This document shows, piece after piece, positions 1-5,596 of a stretch of 7,866 nt of DNA (the first letter of the stretch is position 1; each line of letters begins with the position of its first letter). The notes under the pieces were generated by a model, which was given only the letters and a program-made list of their open reading frames with translations, was not told the DNA's origin and did no database searches. The translations under genes were made by a program, and so were the position numbers. The stretch is from Candidatus Zambryskibacteria bacterium RIFCSPLOWO2_01_FULL_47_14 (GTDB lineage: Bacteria > Patescibacteria > Paceibacteria > UBA9973 > Zambryskibacteraceae): NCBI GenBank assembly GCA_001824005.1, contig MHWG01000013.1, positions 10,446 through 18,311 on the forward strand, in the 5' to 3' direction.

Positions 1-255
1 GTTGTAGAAGTATACGAAGATCGCACTTATAAACTTTCATACAAAACTGAGCCGGCCGCGGCGCTGATTCTCAAGGCGCTCAAGAAAGATAAAGGCTCCG
101 GCACGCCAAATACCGCCAAGATCGGCACTTTGAGCAAAGCGCAGGTCAAAGAGGTCGCCCTAAAGAAGATGCCCGATCTCAACGCCAACGACCTCGCTGC
201 CGCTTCGAAGATTATCGCCGGCACGGCAAGGTCGATGGGCGTAGAGGTGAAATAA
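1..255 (+). CDS. rplK: 50S ribosomal protein L11, C-terminal part (5' end cut by window)
   Basis: Frame 1 is open from the first base to TAA at 253-255 and gives 84 residues. These are the C-terminal, rRNA-binding half of uL11; the whole family protein is about 140 residues. Diagnostic segments are VYEDRTYKL at the start, [18 protein letters not shown] in the middle, and MPDLNAND followed by [10 protein letters not shown] at the end. L11 binds 23S rRNA at the GTPase-associated centre and helps recruit translation factors. In most bacteria rplA (L1) follows immediately. Here a GC-rich hairpin and then an unrelated nucleotidyltransferase gene follow. The identification is secure; the N-terminal domain lies outside the window. 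Confidence 0.96.
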   Translation, partial: VVEVYEDRTYKLSYKTEPAAALILKALKKDKGSGTPNTAKIGTLSKAQVKEVALKKMPDLNANDLAAASKIIAGTARSMGVEVK

Positions 256-265
256 GAAACATCCA

Positions 266-312
266 CGGGCCGGAAGCCGCGAAGGCGGCCGAGGCGGGCC
301 CGCGCAACTTTT
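266..312 (+). terminator. Possible intrinsic terminator after rplK
   Basis: Eleven bases after the rplK stop, a two-part GC-rich stem can form. The inner stem is GCCGC (276-280) with GCGGC (285-289) around a GAAG tetraloop. The outer stem is CGGGCC (266-271) with GGCCCG (297-302), with unpaired bases between the two. A short CTTTT run (308-312) follows six bases later. The U-tract is short and offset, so termination is plausible but not certain. The rest of the 97-bp gap (256-352) holds only a weak GAGGT ribosome-binding site (336-340) for the next gene. I saw no convincing promoter there. Confidence 0.5.
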
Positions 313-352
313 CAGCAGGAAAGTATGCATAGGTTGAGGTAAAATAAAACAC

Positions 353-1060
353 ATGAAAGCTGGAGGAAACTCACAACTGGTCAAGAATATCTTGAGCGGC
401 AGTTTAAGGTTCGAAGACCGTTATATTCCAAGCCGCAACGTGCTGGTTTCGGTGGTAAATATTCTTAAAGATTCTGGGTATCGCATTGTTCTTACCCAAG
501 GAGTTTATGATCTTTTCCATGTTGGGCACAAGAGATATTTAGAGAATGCAAAAAGCCATGGCGACATTTTAATTATCGGAGTTGATACAGATGAACTGAC
601 AAGAAGTATAAAAGGTCCAAATCGTCCGTTTGATACGCTCGATGACCGGCTGGAAATCTTGACCAGCCTTCGTATGGTTGACATCGTTACTCCGCGTGGC
701 TTAAATGAGCATGAGTACGATCTGATTAAGCTTATAAGGCCGGATGTTCTGGTAATGTCACAGACCACCACCACTTTTACGGAAAAAGATAAGCGTAATC
801 TGATAAAATACTGCGGTAGCATCAAGGTTTTGCCCGCCCAATCTTCGACCTCGACGACGGCCAAGCTAAGGAAGATGATGGTCAGCGGGGCGGAACAGCT
901 GTCAATTAAGATATCGAATATTATTAAAGAGTTTCTTATCGACATAAAAAATGAAAGCCCTAATAGGATACTTCCCGGTCATTCACGCAGGCCATCTGGA
1001 AATCTGCAAAAGGCAAAAGCCAGACAAGTTATACGTGCTCGGCAAAAGTCTCGCAAGTGA
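353..1060 (+). CDS. RfaE2-like (cytidylyltransferase-superfamily) nucleotidyltransferase
   Basis: The 235-residue product carries the HxGH nucleotidyltransferase fold. The signature GVYDLFHVGHKRYL has HVGH at residues 56-59. It is followed by the strand GDILIIGVDTD (70-80), KGPNRPF (87-93), RPDVLVMS (129-136) and a late STSTTAKLRK segment (165-174) that matches the C-terminal STT motif of HldE/RfaE2 enzymes. Such enzymes transfer a nucleotidyl group from NTP onto a sugar phosphate or similar substrate, releasing pyrophosphate. The actual substrate cannot be read from sequence; TagD- or FAD-synthetase-like roles remain possible. About 40 residues precede the core domain. The last 35 residues (from 953 on) overlap the next gene in another frame and are basic and low in complexity, so they may not be an original part of the protein. 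The start is ATG with a weak GAGGT 12 bases upstream. Confidence 0.85.
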   Translation: MKAGGNSQLVKNILSGSLRFEDRYIPSRNVLVSVVNILKDSGYRIVLTQGVYDLFHVGHKRYLENAKSHGDILIIGVDTDELTRSIKGPNRPFDTLDDRLEILTSLRMVDIVTPRGLNEHEYDLIKLIRPDVLVMSQTTTTFTEKDKRNLIKYCGSIKVLPAQSSTSTTAKLRKMMVSGAEQLSIKISNIIKEFLIDIKNESPNRILPGHSRRPSGNLQKAKARQVIRARQKSRK

Positions 1061-1781
1061 ATTTCCGCATCTCGAACGCGATATTCGGGCTCTTCCATCG
1101 GAACTAATTAAACTGGAAGCCGAATCGTTAAATCTGGCTCCGGAAATTTCCATTTTGGAAAAGGATAATTTAGACGAACTCTCTGCTTTTGAGGAAATTA
1201 TTTTATCTAATGATGAAATTAGCAGGGGATTAGCAGATAAATATCTGCAAGATAAGAAAATCGTTTGGGACACAACTTTTTTGAGATGGAATAAGATGAA
1301 CGTCATTACTCGAAAACCTGTTGACCCGGATCAAGTTGTTTCAAGCAACAATTTTGATAAAAAAATACTCGGTCTTGCTGTGGCGGAAGCAGAAAAAAGC
1401 TCCGACTGGTGGCGTCATGTCGGAGTGATATTAATCAAAGATGGCAAGGTAATTTCTTCGCGCCACAACAAGCATGCTGTTACAGAAAATACAGCTTATA
1501 TTGAAGGTGAGCCACGGTCGAATTTCGACGCAGGCAAGGCTATCAAAGACTTAGTAATATTTGAGCATGGAGAAGCATCTTTGATTGCGGAAGCGGCTAA
1601 AAATGGCGTCTCAACCCTCGATGCCGAACTTTATGTGACTACATTCCCATGTCCGAGTTGTGCTATGGCCATAGCCAATGCCGGTATTAAAGGAGTTTAT
1701 TACAAAGATGGTTACTCTCTTTTAGATGCAGAAAGGATACTCAAGAACGCGGGCGTTGATTTGATTTGTGTCCAAGAGTGA
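951..1781 (+). CDS. HxGH nucleotidyltransferase-like domain fused to dCMP/cytidine-deaminase-like domain
   Basis: The 276-residue protein has two parts. Residues 1 to about 125 begin with GYFPVIHAGHLEICK (HAGH at 12-15), the phosphate-binding entry of a nucleotidyltransferase fold, followed by PDKLYVLGKSLASEFPH and a later SNDEISRGLADKYL segment. Residues about 135-276 form a zinc deaminase: RHVGVILIKDGKVISS (155-170), HGE (206-208; H206 as zinc ligand, E208 as proton shuttle) and PCPSC (233-237; C234 and C237 as zinc ligands), then AGIKGVYY. The nearest family is dCMP deaminase, which makes dUMP for thymidylate synthase and would suit the nearby thyA-folA. The HGE in place of HAE and the fusion leave the substrate open. 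The start at 951 is supported because HAGH lies only 12 residues in and a TAA in the same frame (945-947) closes the frame upstream. No good Shine-Dalgarno is seen, so translation may be coupled to the overlapping upstream gene. Confidence 0.82.
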   Translation: MKALIGYFPVIHAGHLEICKRQKPDKLYVLGKSLASEFPHLERDIRALPSELIKLEAESLNLAPEISILEKDNLDELSAFEEIILSNDEISRGLADKYLQDKKIVWDTTFLRWNKMNVITRKPVDPDQVVSSNNFDKKILGLAVAEAEKSSDWWRHVGVILIKDGKVISSRHNKHAVTENTAYIEGEPRSNFDAGKAIKDLVIFEHGEASLIAEAAKNGVSTLDAELYVTTFPCPSCAMAIANAGIKGVYYKDGYSLLDAERILKNAGVDLICVQE

Positions 1782-2217
1782 CAAGGATATTATCTTCGAG
1801 AGTGCCAGTTTTCTTTTTCAAACCGCCGACTAGAAAATGGAAATGCAAATGGTCGAGCGTCGCACCCGTGTAGCGCATGTCGCCAGACCTGACAAATATC
1901 GATTCACCCCGGATTTTAAATTTACGTTCAATCCATCTTACTGTTTCGAGAAGTTCTTTCCAGGCAGGGGCTGATACATTCGTAATCTTTGCAATATGTT
2001 TTTTGCTTGCTATAAGGTAGTGATGAACGCTACCTTGATAAGGGTAATCATTTCTTTTCACGTACCAGTGGCGGCCGTCTCGGATAGCCGAAGAGGCGCC
2101 GACCTTAAGATAATTACTGTTGCAAAAGAAGCACCCGATACTTTTGCCCAAATGGCGCATTCTTGCCAGCTGTTCCGGAGTTCGGGCATTATCTTTGCGC
2201 ATTTTGGCATTTTTCAT
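1741..2217 (-). CDS. HIT-family (histidine triad) nucleotide-binding protein
   Basis: From ATG at 2217 the product is 158 residues. It has CFFC (residues 29-32), probably a structural zinc site as in many bacterial HIT proteins. Next come a strand resembling the usual HIT sheet (HHYLIASKKH, 65-74) and the triad HLHFHFL (H123, H125, H127), matching H-x-H-x-H-x-x. HIT proteins hydrolyse or transfer nucleoside monophosphates from phosphoramidates, dinucleotides or adenylylated substrates. The frame stays open to 2385, but that extension would run into folA and the terminator hairpin, so I reject the longer form. ATG at 2202 is an alternative. The only GGAG-type Shine-Dalgarno upstream sits in front of an in-frame ATT (2244-2242), so the start is unsure. 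The 3' end overlaps the convergent deaminase gene by 41 bp. Confidence 0.82.
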   Translation of the reverse strand: MKNAKMRKDNARTPEQLARMRHLGKSIGCFFCNSNYLKVGASSAIRDGRHWYVKRNDYPYQGSVHHYLIASKKHIAKITNVSAPAWKELLETVRWIERKFKIRGESIFVRSGDMRYTGATLDHLHFHFLVGGLKKKTGTLEDNILVTLGHKSNQRPRS

Positions 2218-2260
2218 AATATTCTTGCGGTCATTCTGATCAATTTTTCTCCAAAAGACA

Positions 2261-2285
2261 AGCCGGCATCTTCGCGATGCCGGCT
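2261..2285 (-). terminator. Intrinsic terminator after folA
   Basis: A perfect 10-bp inverted repeat, AGCCGGCATC (2261-2270) with GATGCCGGCT (2276-2285), encloses a 5-nt loop. Read on the minus strand it starts five bases after the folA stop and is followed by TGTCTTTT (2260-2253), a moderate U-tract. It should end the thyA-folA transcript. The HIT gene would then need read-through or its own promoter. The plus-strand reading has no U-tract. Confidence 0.75.
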
Positions 2286-2290
2286 GATTT

Positions 2291-2782
2291 CTACACGCGT
2301 CCCCAGATTTCCCAGGTGAATCCACGCTCGTTTCCACGGTCTTTTTCATGTTCCTCGGCCGAGACCAGACGCCACTCGGCATCATTCCATCGTGGGAAGA
2401 AGGTGTCGCCGGCGACGATCAGATCGACCCGGGTGATATGCATCTCGGAGGTGTATGGCAGGGCGAGTTTGTAAATCTCGGCTCCACCAATTACCCAAAC
2501 TTCCTCTTCCTTTGCCCGCGCGACGACTTTTAGAAAGTCGTCGAGCATGGTAACGTTCTCGCCCTCGAATTGTGCCGGATGCCGCGTGAGCACAAGATTC
2601 TCTCGGCCCGGCAATGGACGGAAGCGGTTTGGAAGCGACCAGTATGTTTTGCTGCCCATGACGATCGGGCAGTTACCGGTTTTCTCCTTGAATCGCCTCA
2701 TATCATCAGACAATTTCCAGGGTATACCCCCGTCGTTTCCGATGACCCCGTTTTCCGAAACTGCCGCGATGATCTTCAGCAT
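2291..2782 (-). CDS. folA: Dihydrofolate reductase
   Basis: The 163-residue product has the usual bacterial DHFR length and motif order. The N-terminal strand MLKIIAAVSENGVIG is followed by GIPWKLSDDM (19-28), with D27 at the catalytic acid position of E. coli DHFR. Next are PIVMGSKTYWSLP (39-51), PLPGRENLVLTR (57-67) and the NADPH-binding VWVIGGAEIY (95-104). It reduces dihydrofolate, a product of thymidylate synthase, back to tetrahydrofolate with NADPH. It lies two bases downstream of thyA. Its Shine-Dalgarno GGAG (2792-2789) overlaps the thyA stop region with a 5-nt spacer, so the two genes are probably translationally coupled. A perfect 10-bp hairpin lies inside the gene at 2521-2543 (see repeat entry). 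The identification is secure. Confidence 0.95.
   Translation of the reverse strand: MLKIIAAVSENGVIGNDGGIPWKLSDDMRRFKEKTGNCPIVMGSKTYWSLPNRFRPLPGRENLVLTRHPAQFEGENVTMLDDFLKVVARAKEEEVWVIGGAEIYKLALPYTSEMHITRVDLIVAGDTFFPRWNDAEWRLVSAEEHEKDRGNERGFTWEIWGRV
2521..2543. repeat. Perfect 10-bp hairpin inside folA
   Basis: CGACGACTTT (2521-2530) and its exact reverse complement AAAGTCGTCG (2534-2543) flank a 3-nt loop. It lies in the folA codons for about residues L80 to V87 (LDDFLKVV), a surface helix just before the NADPH-binding GGAEIY segment. With no U-tract and a coding location it is not an obvious terminator. Its function is unknown. Confidence 0.85.
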
Positions 2783-2784
2783 AG

Positions 2785-3720
2785 TTACTCCGTGACGGGG
2801 ATGTCATTCATGGACGGATGGGGATCGTAGTCCGTAAGTTCGAAATGTTCCGCTCGTAAGGCCAGAAAATCCTTCGGCGCTGTATCGGAGATGCGGAGCG
2901 TCGGGAACGGTCTGGGCTCCCGTTCGAGGATTTTCTGGACCCACGGAATCTGCTTCTCGTAGGTATGCGCATCCATAAAGAAGTGCACATACCGATAGGG
3001 CTCTACGTTGAGAAGCCGTGCCAGTGCGAGCGCCACGGCCGCGTAGCCGATGATATTGCCGACGGCTCCGACTGGCATGTCAGCAGAGCGCTGAACATGT
3101 TGCAACGTGAGTTTGCCATCGTTGATGATTACGCGCACGGCGGTGCCGTGGCATGGTGCAACGACGACTTTCCTAGGATTCTTCCTTGAGCCGAGAGCGT
3201 AGACTGGCATCCAGCTTGTGACCATGTGAGTGGTCACACTCGGGAAATCCTTGATCTGGTCAATCATAGTCAGAAACTGATTGAAGCTCGTGCCGTCGGG
3301 CGCGGGATATTTCCCGAACACCGAGTACGAACCGTCGCCGAGATCTCCGGCAGGCAAGCCGAACTGCACGCACTTCTCCGGGTAGACCCAGTGTTCCCAG
3401 AAATTGGGCCAGGTCTTCTCGTCGCCATACTGGCGCAGCTCATCGATAGTGCGGGCGCCGTTCATGAAGGCCCACATCTCATTGATGAATTTCGGCCAGA
3501 ACCCGATCTTTCTTTCGGTGATGAGAGGAAACCCATTCTCGAACTTGAAGTCGAGAGGCGGTGCGGCGAAGTTGCTGAACCGGCCGCTGTCCTGGAACTG
3601 GTTCTTGACGTACTCGCCCTTGCCCTCTGGCACAACCGAAGCTGGGAGAGAACTGCGCAAGAGAGCCTGGTATTGGAAGTCTGGAGTACGGTCTGTGTAT
3701 GGTTTATAATTGGGTTGCAT
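2785..3720 (-). CDS. thyA: Thymidylate synthase, divergent type
   Basis: The 311-residue product is a ThyA-family enzyme, which methylates dUMP to dTMP using 5,10-methylene-THF. Recognisable segments are ENGFPLITERK (61-71), EMWAFMNGARTIDEL (81-95), WPNFWEHW (104-111), GDLG (125-128), APCHG with the catalytic C190 (188-192), VQRSAD (209-214), GNIIGYA with N222 (221-227), DAHTY (250-254), EREPRPFP (266-273) and YDPHPSM (298-304). N222 aligns with the Asn that selects dUMP over dCMP. Against E. coli ThyA, the phosphate-binding pair R126/R127 aligns without gaps to T163/T164, R21 is not found, and VYGKQWR is replaced by GSYSVFG. The protein therefore belongs to a divergent branch. The start is fixed by AAAGGA with a 6-nt spacer. 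It is first in the thyA-folA unit. Confidence 0.9.
   Translation of the reverse strand: MQPNYKPYTDRTPDFQYQALLRSSLPASVVPEGKGEYVKNQFQDSGRFSNFAAPPLDFKFENGFPLITERKIGFWPKFINEMWAFMNGARTIDELRQYGDEKTWPNFWEHWVYPEKCVQFGLPAGDLGDGSYSVFGKYPAPDGTSFNQFLTMIDQIKDFPSVTTHMVTSWMPVYALGSRKNPRKVVVAPCHGTAVRVIINDGKLTLQHVQRSADMPVGAVGNIIGYAAVALALARLLNVEPYRYVHFFMDAHTYEKQIPWVQKILEREPRPFPTLRISDTAPKDFLALRAEHFELTDYDPHPSMNDIPVTE
2789..2792 (-). promoter_or_regulatory. folA ribosome-binding site overlapping thyA stop region
   Basis: On the minus strand GGAG lies five bases before the folA ATG, immediately next to the thyA stop codon (2787-2785). The arrangement suggests coupled translation of thyA and folA and fixes the folA start. 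Confidence 0.7.
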
Positions 3721-3726
3721 ACCTAA

Positions 3727-3732
3727 TCCTTT
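3727..3732 (-). promoter_or_regulatory. thyA ribosome-binding site
   Basis: On the minus strand AAAGGA is followed by a 6-nt spacer and the ATG at 3720. It is one of the two best Shine-Dalgarno sites in the window and decides the thyA start. Confidence 0.8.
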
Positions 3733-3738
3733 CTAGCG

Positions 3739-3768
3739 TTAAGAACTGGTTATCTAGAGGCTTATACT
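3739..3768 (+). promoter_or_regulatory. Candidate sigma-70-type promoter for glyA operon
   Basis: TTAAGA (3739-3744, 4 of 6 to consensus) and TATACT (3763-3768, 5 of 6) are separated by 18 bp. They lie about 50 bp upstream of the glyA ATG, in the only spacer between the divergent gene blocks. The leader also contains a weak CCATG/CATGG pairing (3783-3787 with 3801-3805) next to the likely G-rich ribosome-binding site. This is a prediction by eye only. Confidence 0.5.
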
Positions 3769-3791
3769 ACACGTTTACTCTACCATGTCTA
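3764..3791 (-). promoter_or_regulatory. Candidate promoter for thyA-folA, overlapping the glyA promoter
   Basis: On the minus strand TAGACA (3791-3786, 5 of 6 to consensus) and TAGTAT (3769-3764, 4 of 6) are separated by 16 bp, upstream of the thyA ATG. The -10 element shares bases with the glyA -10 on the other strand. The two divergent transcripts would therefore compete for, or be co-controlled from, one site. Confidence 0.45.
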
Positions 3792-3816
3792 ATAGGCTAT
3801 CATGGGGGCATAGACC

Positions 3817-5001
3817 ATGAAAGACAAAGAGATCCAGAAACTGATAGAAAAGGAGACCAAGAGGCAGAAAAGCGTTATCAATCTTATCCCGTCGGAGAAT
3901 TATGCCTCAAAAGACGTGCTTACCGCTCTTGGCTCCATCTTCGACAACAAATACGCCGAGGGGTATCCGCATAAGAGGTATTACGGCGGTAACCCTGTTG
4001 CAGACGAGCTCGAAATTCTTTGTCAAAAAAGAGCTAGAAAGGCCTTCCGCCTCTCCGAGAAGCTCTGGCACGTCAACGTACAGCCGCACTCTGGTTCTCC
4101 GGCAAACTTGGCCGTTTATCTGACGCTCGTTCCCATGGGCGGGAAAATTATGGGCATGACGCTTACGGCAGGCGGCCACCTTACTCACGGGCAGAAAGTT
4201 TCTATAACTGGCAAGGTCTGGCAACAAATACCTTTCGGTGTTGACCCGAAGACCGAAATGCTCGATTACAAAGCGCTTAAAGTATTGGCCAAGAAAGAGA
4301 AGCCCGCACTCATCGTGGCTGGATTCACGGCGTATCCCAGGATGATTGATTTCAAGAAATTCAGAGAAATCGCAGATTCATGCGGAGCATTTCTTATGGT
4401 AGACATGTCGCACTTTGCTGGGCTGGTTGCGGGTGGTGTTTATAATTCTCCGTTTCAATACGCGGACGTGGTTACTACCACCACGCACAAGACCTTGCGC
4501 GGTCCGAGAAGTGCCATAATCTTTAGCAGGAAGGACAAGAAAATAGGGGACAAAGAAATTTCCGTCCTCATAGACAAAGCAATTTTCCCGGGCCTTCAGG
4601 GAGGTCCGCATTTGGGGCAGATTGCAGCCGTGGCTGTGGCTCTCAAAGAAGCTTCTACTCCAGCTTTCAAAAAATACGCCAAGCAGGTGGTAAAGAATTC
4701 GTGGACACTGGCCAAAGAGCTCTCGAGGCTCGGATGGCGTATCGTCTCCGGCGGGACTGAATCTAATCTTCTCCTGGTGGACACATGGATGGGAGGCAAG
4801 GGCCTGCCCGGCAAAGAGGCGGAGGCCAAGCTTGAAAAAGCAGGAATTATTTGCAACAAGAACACCATTCCAGGAGAAACCCGCTCGCCCTTCGATCCGT
4901 CCGGCATCCGCCTGGGTCCTCCGGCTGAAACAACGCGCGGCAAGAAGGAAAAGGATATGATAAAGATTGCCCGGAAAATTGACAAGACGTTAAGAACCTA
5001 A
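3817..5001 (+). CDS. glyA: Serine hydroxymethyltransferase
   Basis: The 394-residue PLP enzyme converts serine and THF to glycine and 5,10-methylene-THF, the one-carbon donor for thymidylate synthase. Visible motifs are LIPSENYAS (23-31), NKYAEGYP and RYYGGN (44-59), VNVQPHSGSPANLAVY (86-101), MVDMSHFAGLVAGG (194-207), TTTHKTLRGPR (221-231) with PLP lysine K225, FPGLQGGPH (257-265) and GIRLGPPAETTRG (363-375). The family usually has GIRIGTPA-TTRG, so the T-to-P and V-to-E changes there are slightly unusual. It is somewhat shorter than the typical 410-430 residues. The start is ATG with a G-rich stretch (3804-3808) eight bases upstream. It is the first gene of a plus-strand run and is divergent from thyA-folA, which suggests shared control. 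Confidence 0.96.
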   Translation: MKDKEIQKLIEKETKRQKSVINLIPSENYASKDVLTALGSIFDNKYAEGYPHKRYYGGNPVADELEILCQKRARKAFRLSEKLWHVNVQPHSGSPANLAVYLTLVPMGGKIMGMTLTAGGHLTHGQKVSITGKVWQQIPFGVDPKTEMLDYKALKVLAKKEKPALIVAGFTAYPRMIDFKKFREIADSCGAFLMVDMSHFAGLVAGGVYNSPFQYADVVTTTTHKTLRGPRSAIIFSRKDKKIGDKEISVLIDKAIFPGLQGGPHLGQIAAVAVALKEASTPAFKKYAKQVVKNSWTLAKELSRLGWRIVSGGTESNLLLVDTWMGGKGLPGKEAEAKLEKAGIICNKNTIPGETRSPFDPSGIRLGPPAETTRGKKEKDMIKIARKIDKTLRT

Positions 5002-5002
5002 A

Positions 5003-5596
5003 ATGACAAAAAGAGATATAGATTTTTTGTTTGAAATGGGATCTCTGCGCAACGTGCCTCGCGCCTGGCAGCAGGTTTTGACTGGCAGAGTTCAAAACAT
5101 CGCCGAGCATATTTTCCGGATGACGATGATTGCATGGACGATTGCTGTAGCGGAGAAAGCTGACACGGCAAAAGTTCTTAAGATGTGCTTGGTGCACGAC
5201 CTTGGCGAATCGCGGGCCGGAGATATCGCTTTCATGCACAGAAATTACGTGACCAGGCATGAGGAACTGGCGGAAGAGCATATTTTTTGCGATACCGTTC
5301 TTGAAAAAGAGGCCACCGCGCTTCTCAAGGAATATAGCGAAAGAAATTCTCTCGAGGCCAAGATAGTCAAAGATGCTGATAATCTAGACGTTGATCTCGA
5401 ACTGAGAGAATTAGCGAAAATCGGAGATACCTCCGCCATAGGGATGCTGAAAGATCATCGTCCCCACGTCAGGGCCAAGAAGCTTTATACTAAGACTGCG
5501 AGGAAAATGTGGGATGAGATACAAAAAACCAACCCGAACGCGTGGCACCAAAAACTGACTGGCAAATGGGTGAGAAGCAAAAATGGTGCGAAATAA
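5003..5596 (+). CDS. HD-domain phosphohydrolase, YfbR/HDDC2-like 5'-deoxynucleotidase
   Basis: The 197-residue product has the HD metal-binding set of the YfbR/HDDC2 family: H36 (NIAEHIFR), H65-D66 with E69 (LVHDLGES), D74 (AGDI) and D126 (VKDADNLD). The spacing between HDxxE and GDI is typical. Family members hydrolyse deoxynucleoside 5'-monophosphates (dAMP, dCMP, dUMP, dTMP) to nucleosides and phosphate in the cytoplasm. Beside SHMT, thymidylate synthase and a deaminase it would be expected to limit or salvage dUMP/dTMP pools; that is inference. It starts one base after the glyA stop, so co-translation with glyA is likely. Its last 14 bases overlap the first possible ATG of argS. No strong Shine-Dalgarno is seen. 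The exact substrate is unknown. Confidence 0.85.
   Translation: MTKRDIDFLFEMGSLRNVPRAWQQVLTGRVQNIAEHIFRMTMIAWTIAVAEKADTAKVLKMCLVHDLGESRAGDIAFMHRNYVTRHEELAEEHIFCDTVLEKEATALLKEYSERNSLEAKIVKDADNLDVDLELRELAKIGDTSAIGMLKDHRPHVRAKKLYTKTARKMWDEIQKTNPNAWHQKLTGKWVRSKNGAK

Noticed and set aside
324..345. Possible -10 elements (TATGCA, TAAAAT) before the RfaE2-like gene
   Set aside because: No acceptable -35 element was found at 15-19 bp upstream of either.
505..945. Minus-strand 146-codon open frame opposite the RfaE2-like gene
   Set aside because: It is antisense to a clear HxGH enzyme, rich in Ser/Ile/Leu with no family signature, and has no Shine-Dalgarno.
936..960. Programmed -1 ribosomal frameshift joining the two HxGH genes
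   Set aside because: The deaminase frame is +1 relative to the upstream gene, and that frame has a TAA three bases before its own ATG, so a -1 slip on the A-rich run would not produce a fusion.
1233..1248. 7-bp inverted repeat GCAGATA/TATCTGC with 2-nt loop in the deaminase fusion gene
   Set aside because: Arms this short with small loops are expected several times by chance in this window.
2014..2036. 7-bp inverted repeat AAGGTAG/CTACCTT in the HIT gene
   Set aside because: It has a 9-nt loop and lies within conserved HIT codons; chance level.
2218..2385. N-terminal extension of the HIT protein up to ATG 2385
   Set aside because: It would cross the folA 3' end and the terminator hairpin, and the extra residues show no domain. 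ATG 2217 gives a normal HIT length.
3226..3726. Plus-strand 166-codon open frame over thyA, with other long frames opposite folA and thyA
   Set aside because: They are antisense to well-identified genes, have no recognisable motifs or ribosome-binding sites, and are typical of GC-rich coding sequence read backwards.
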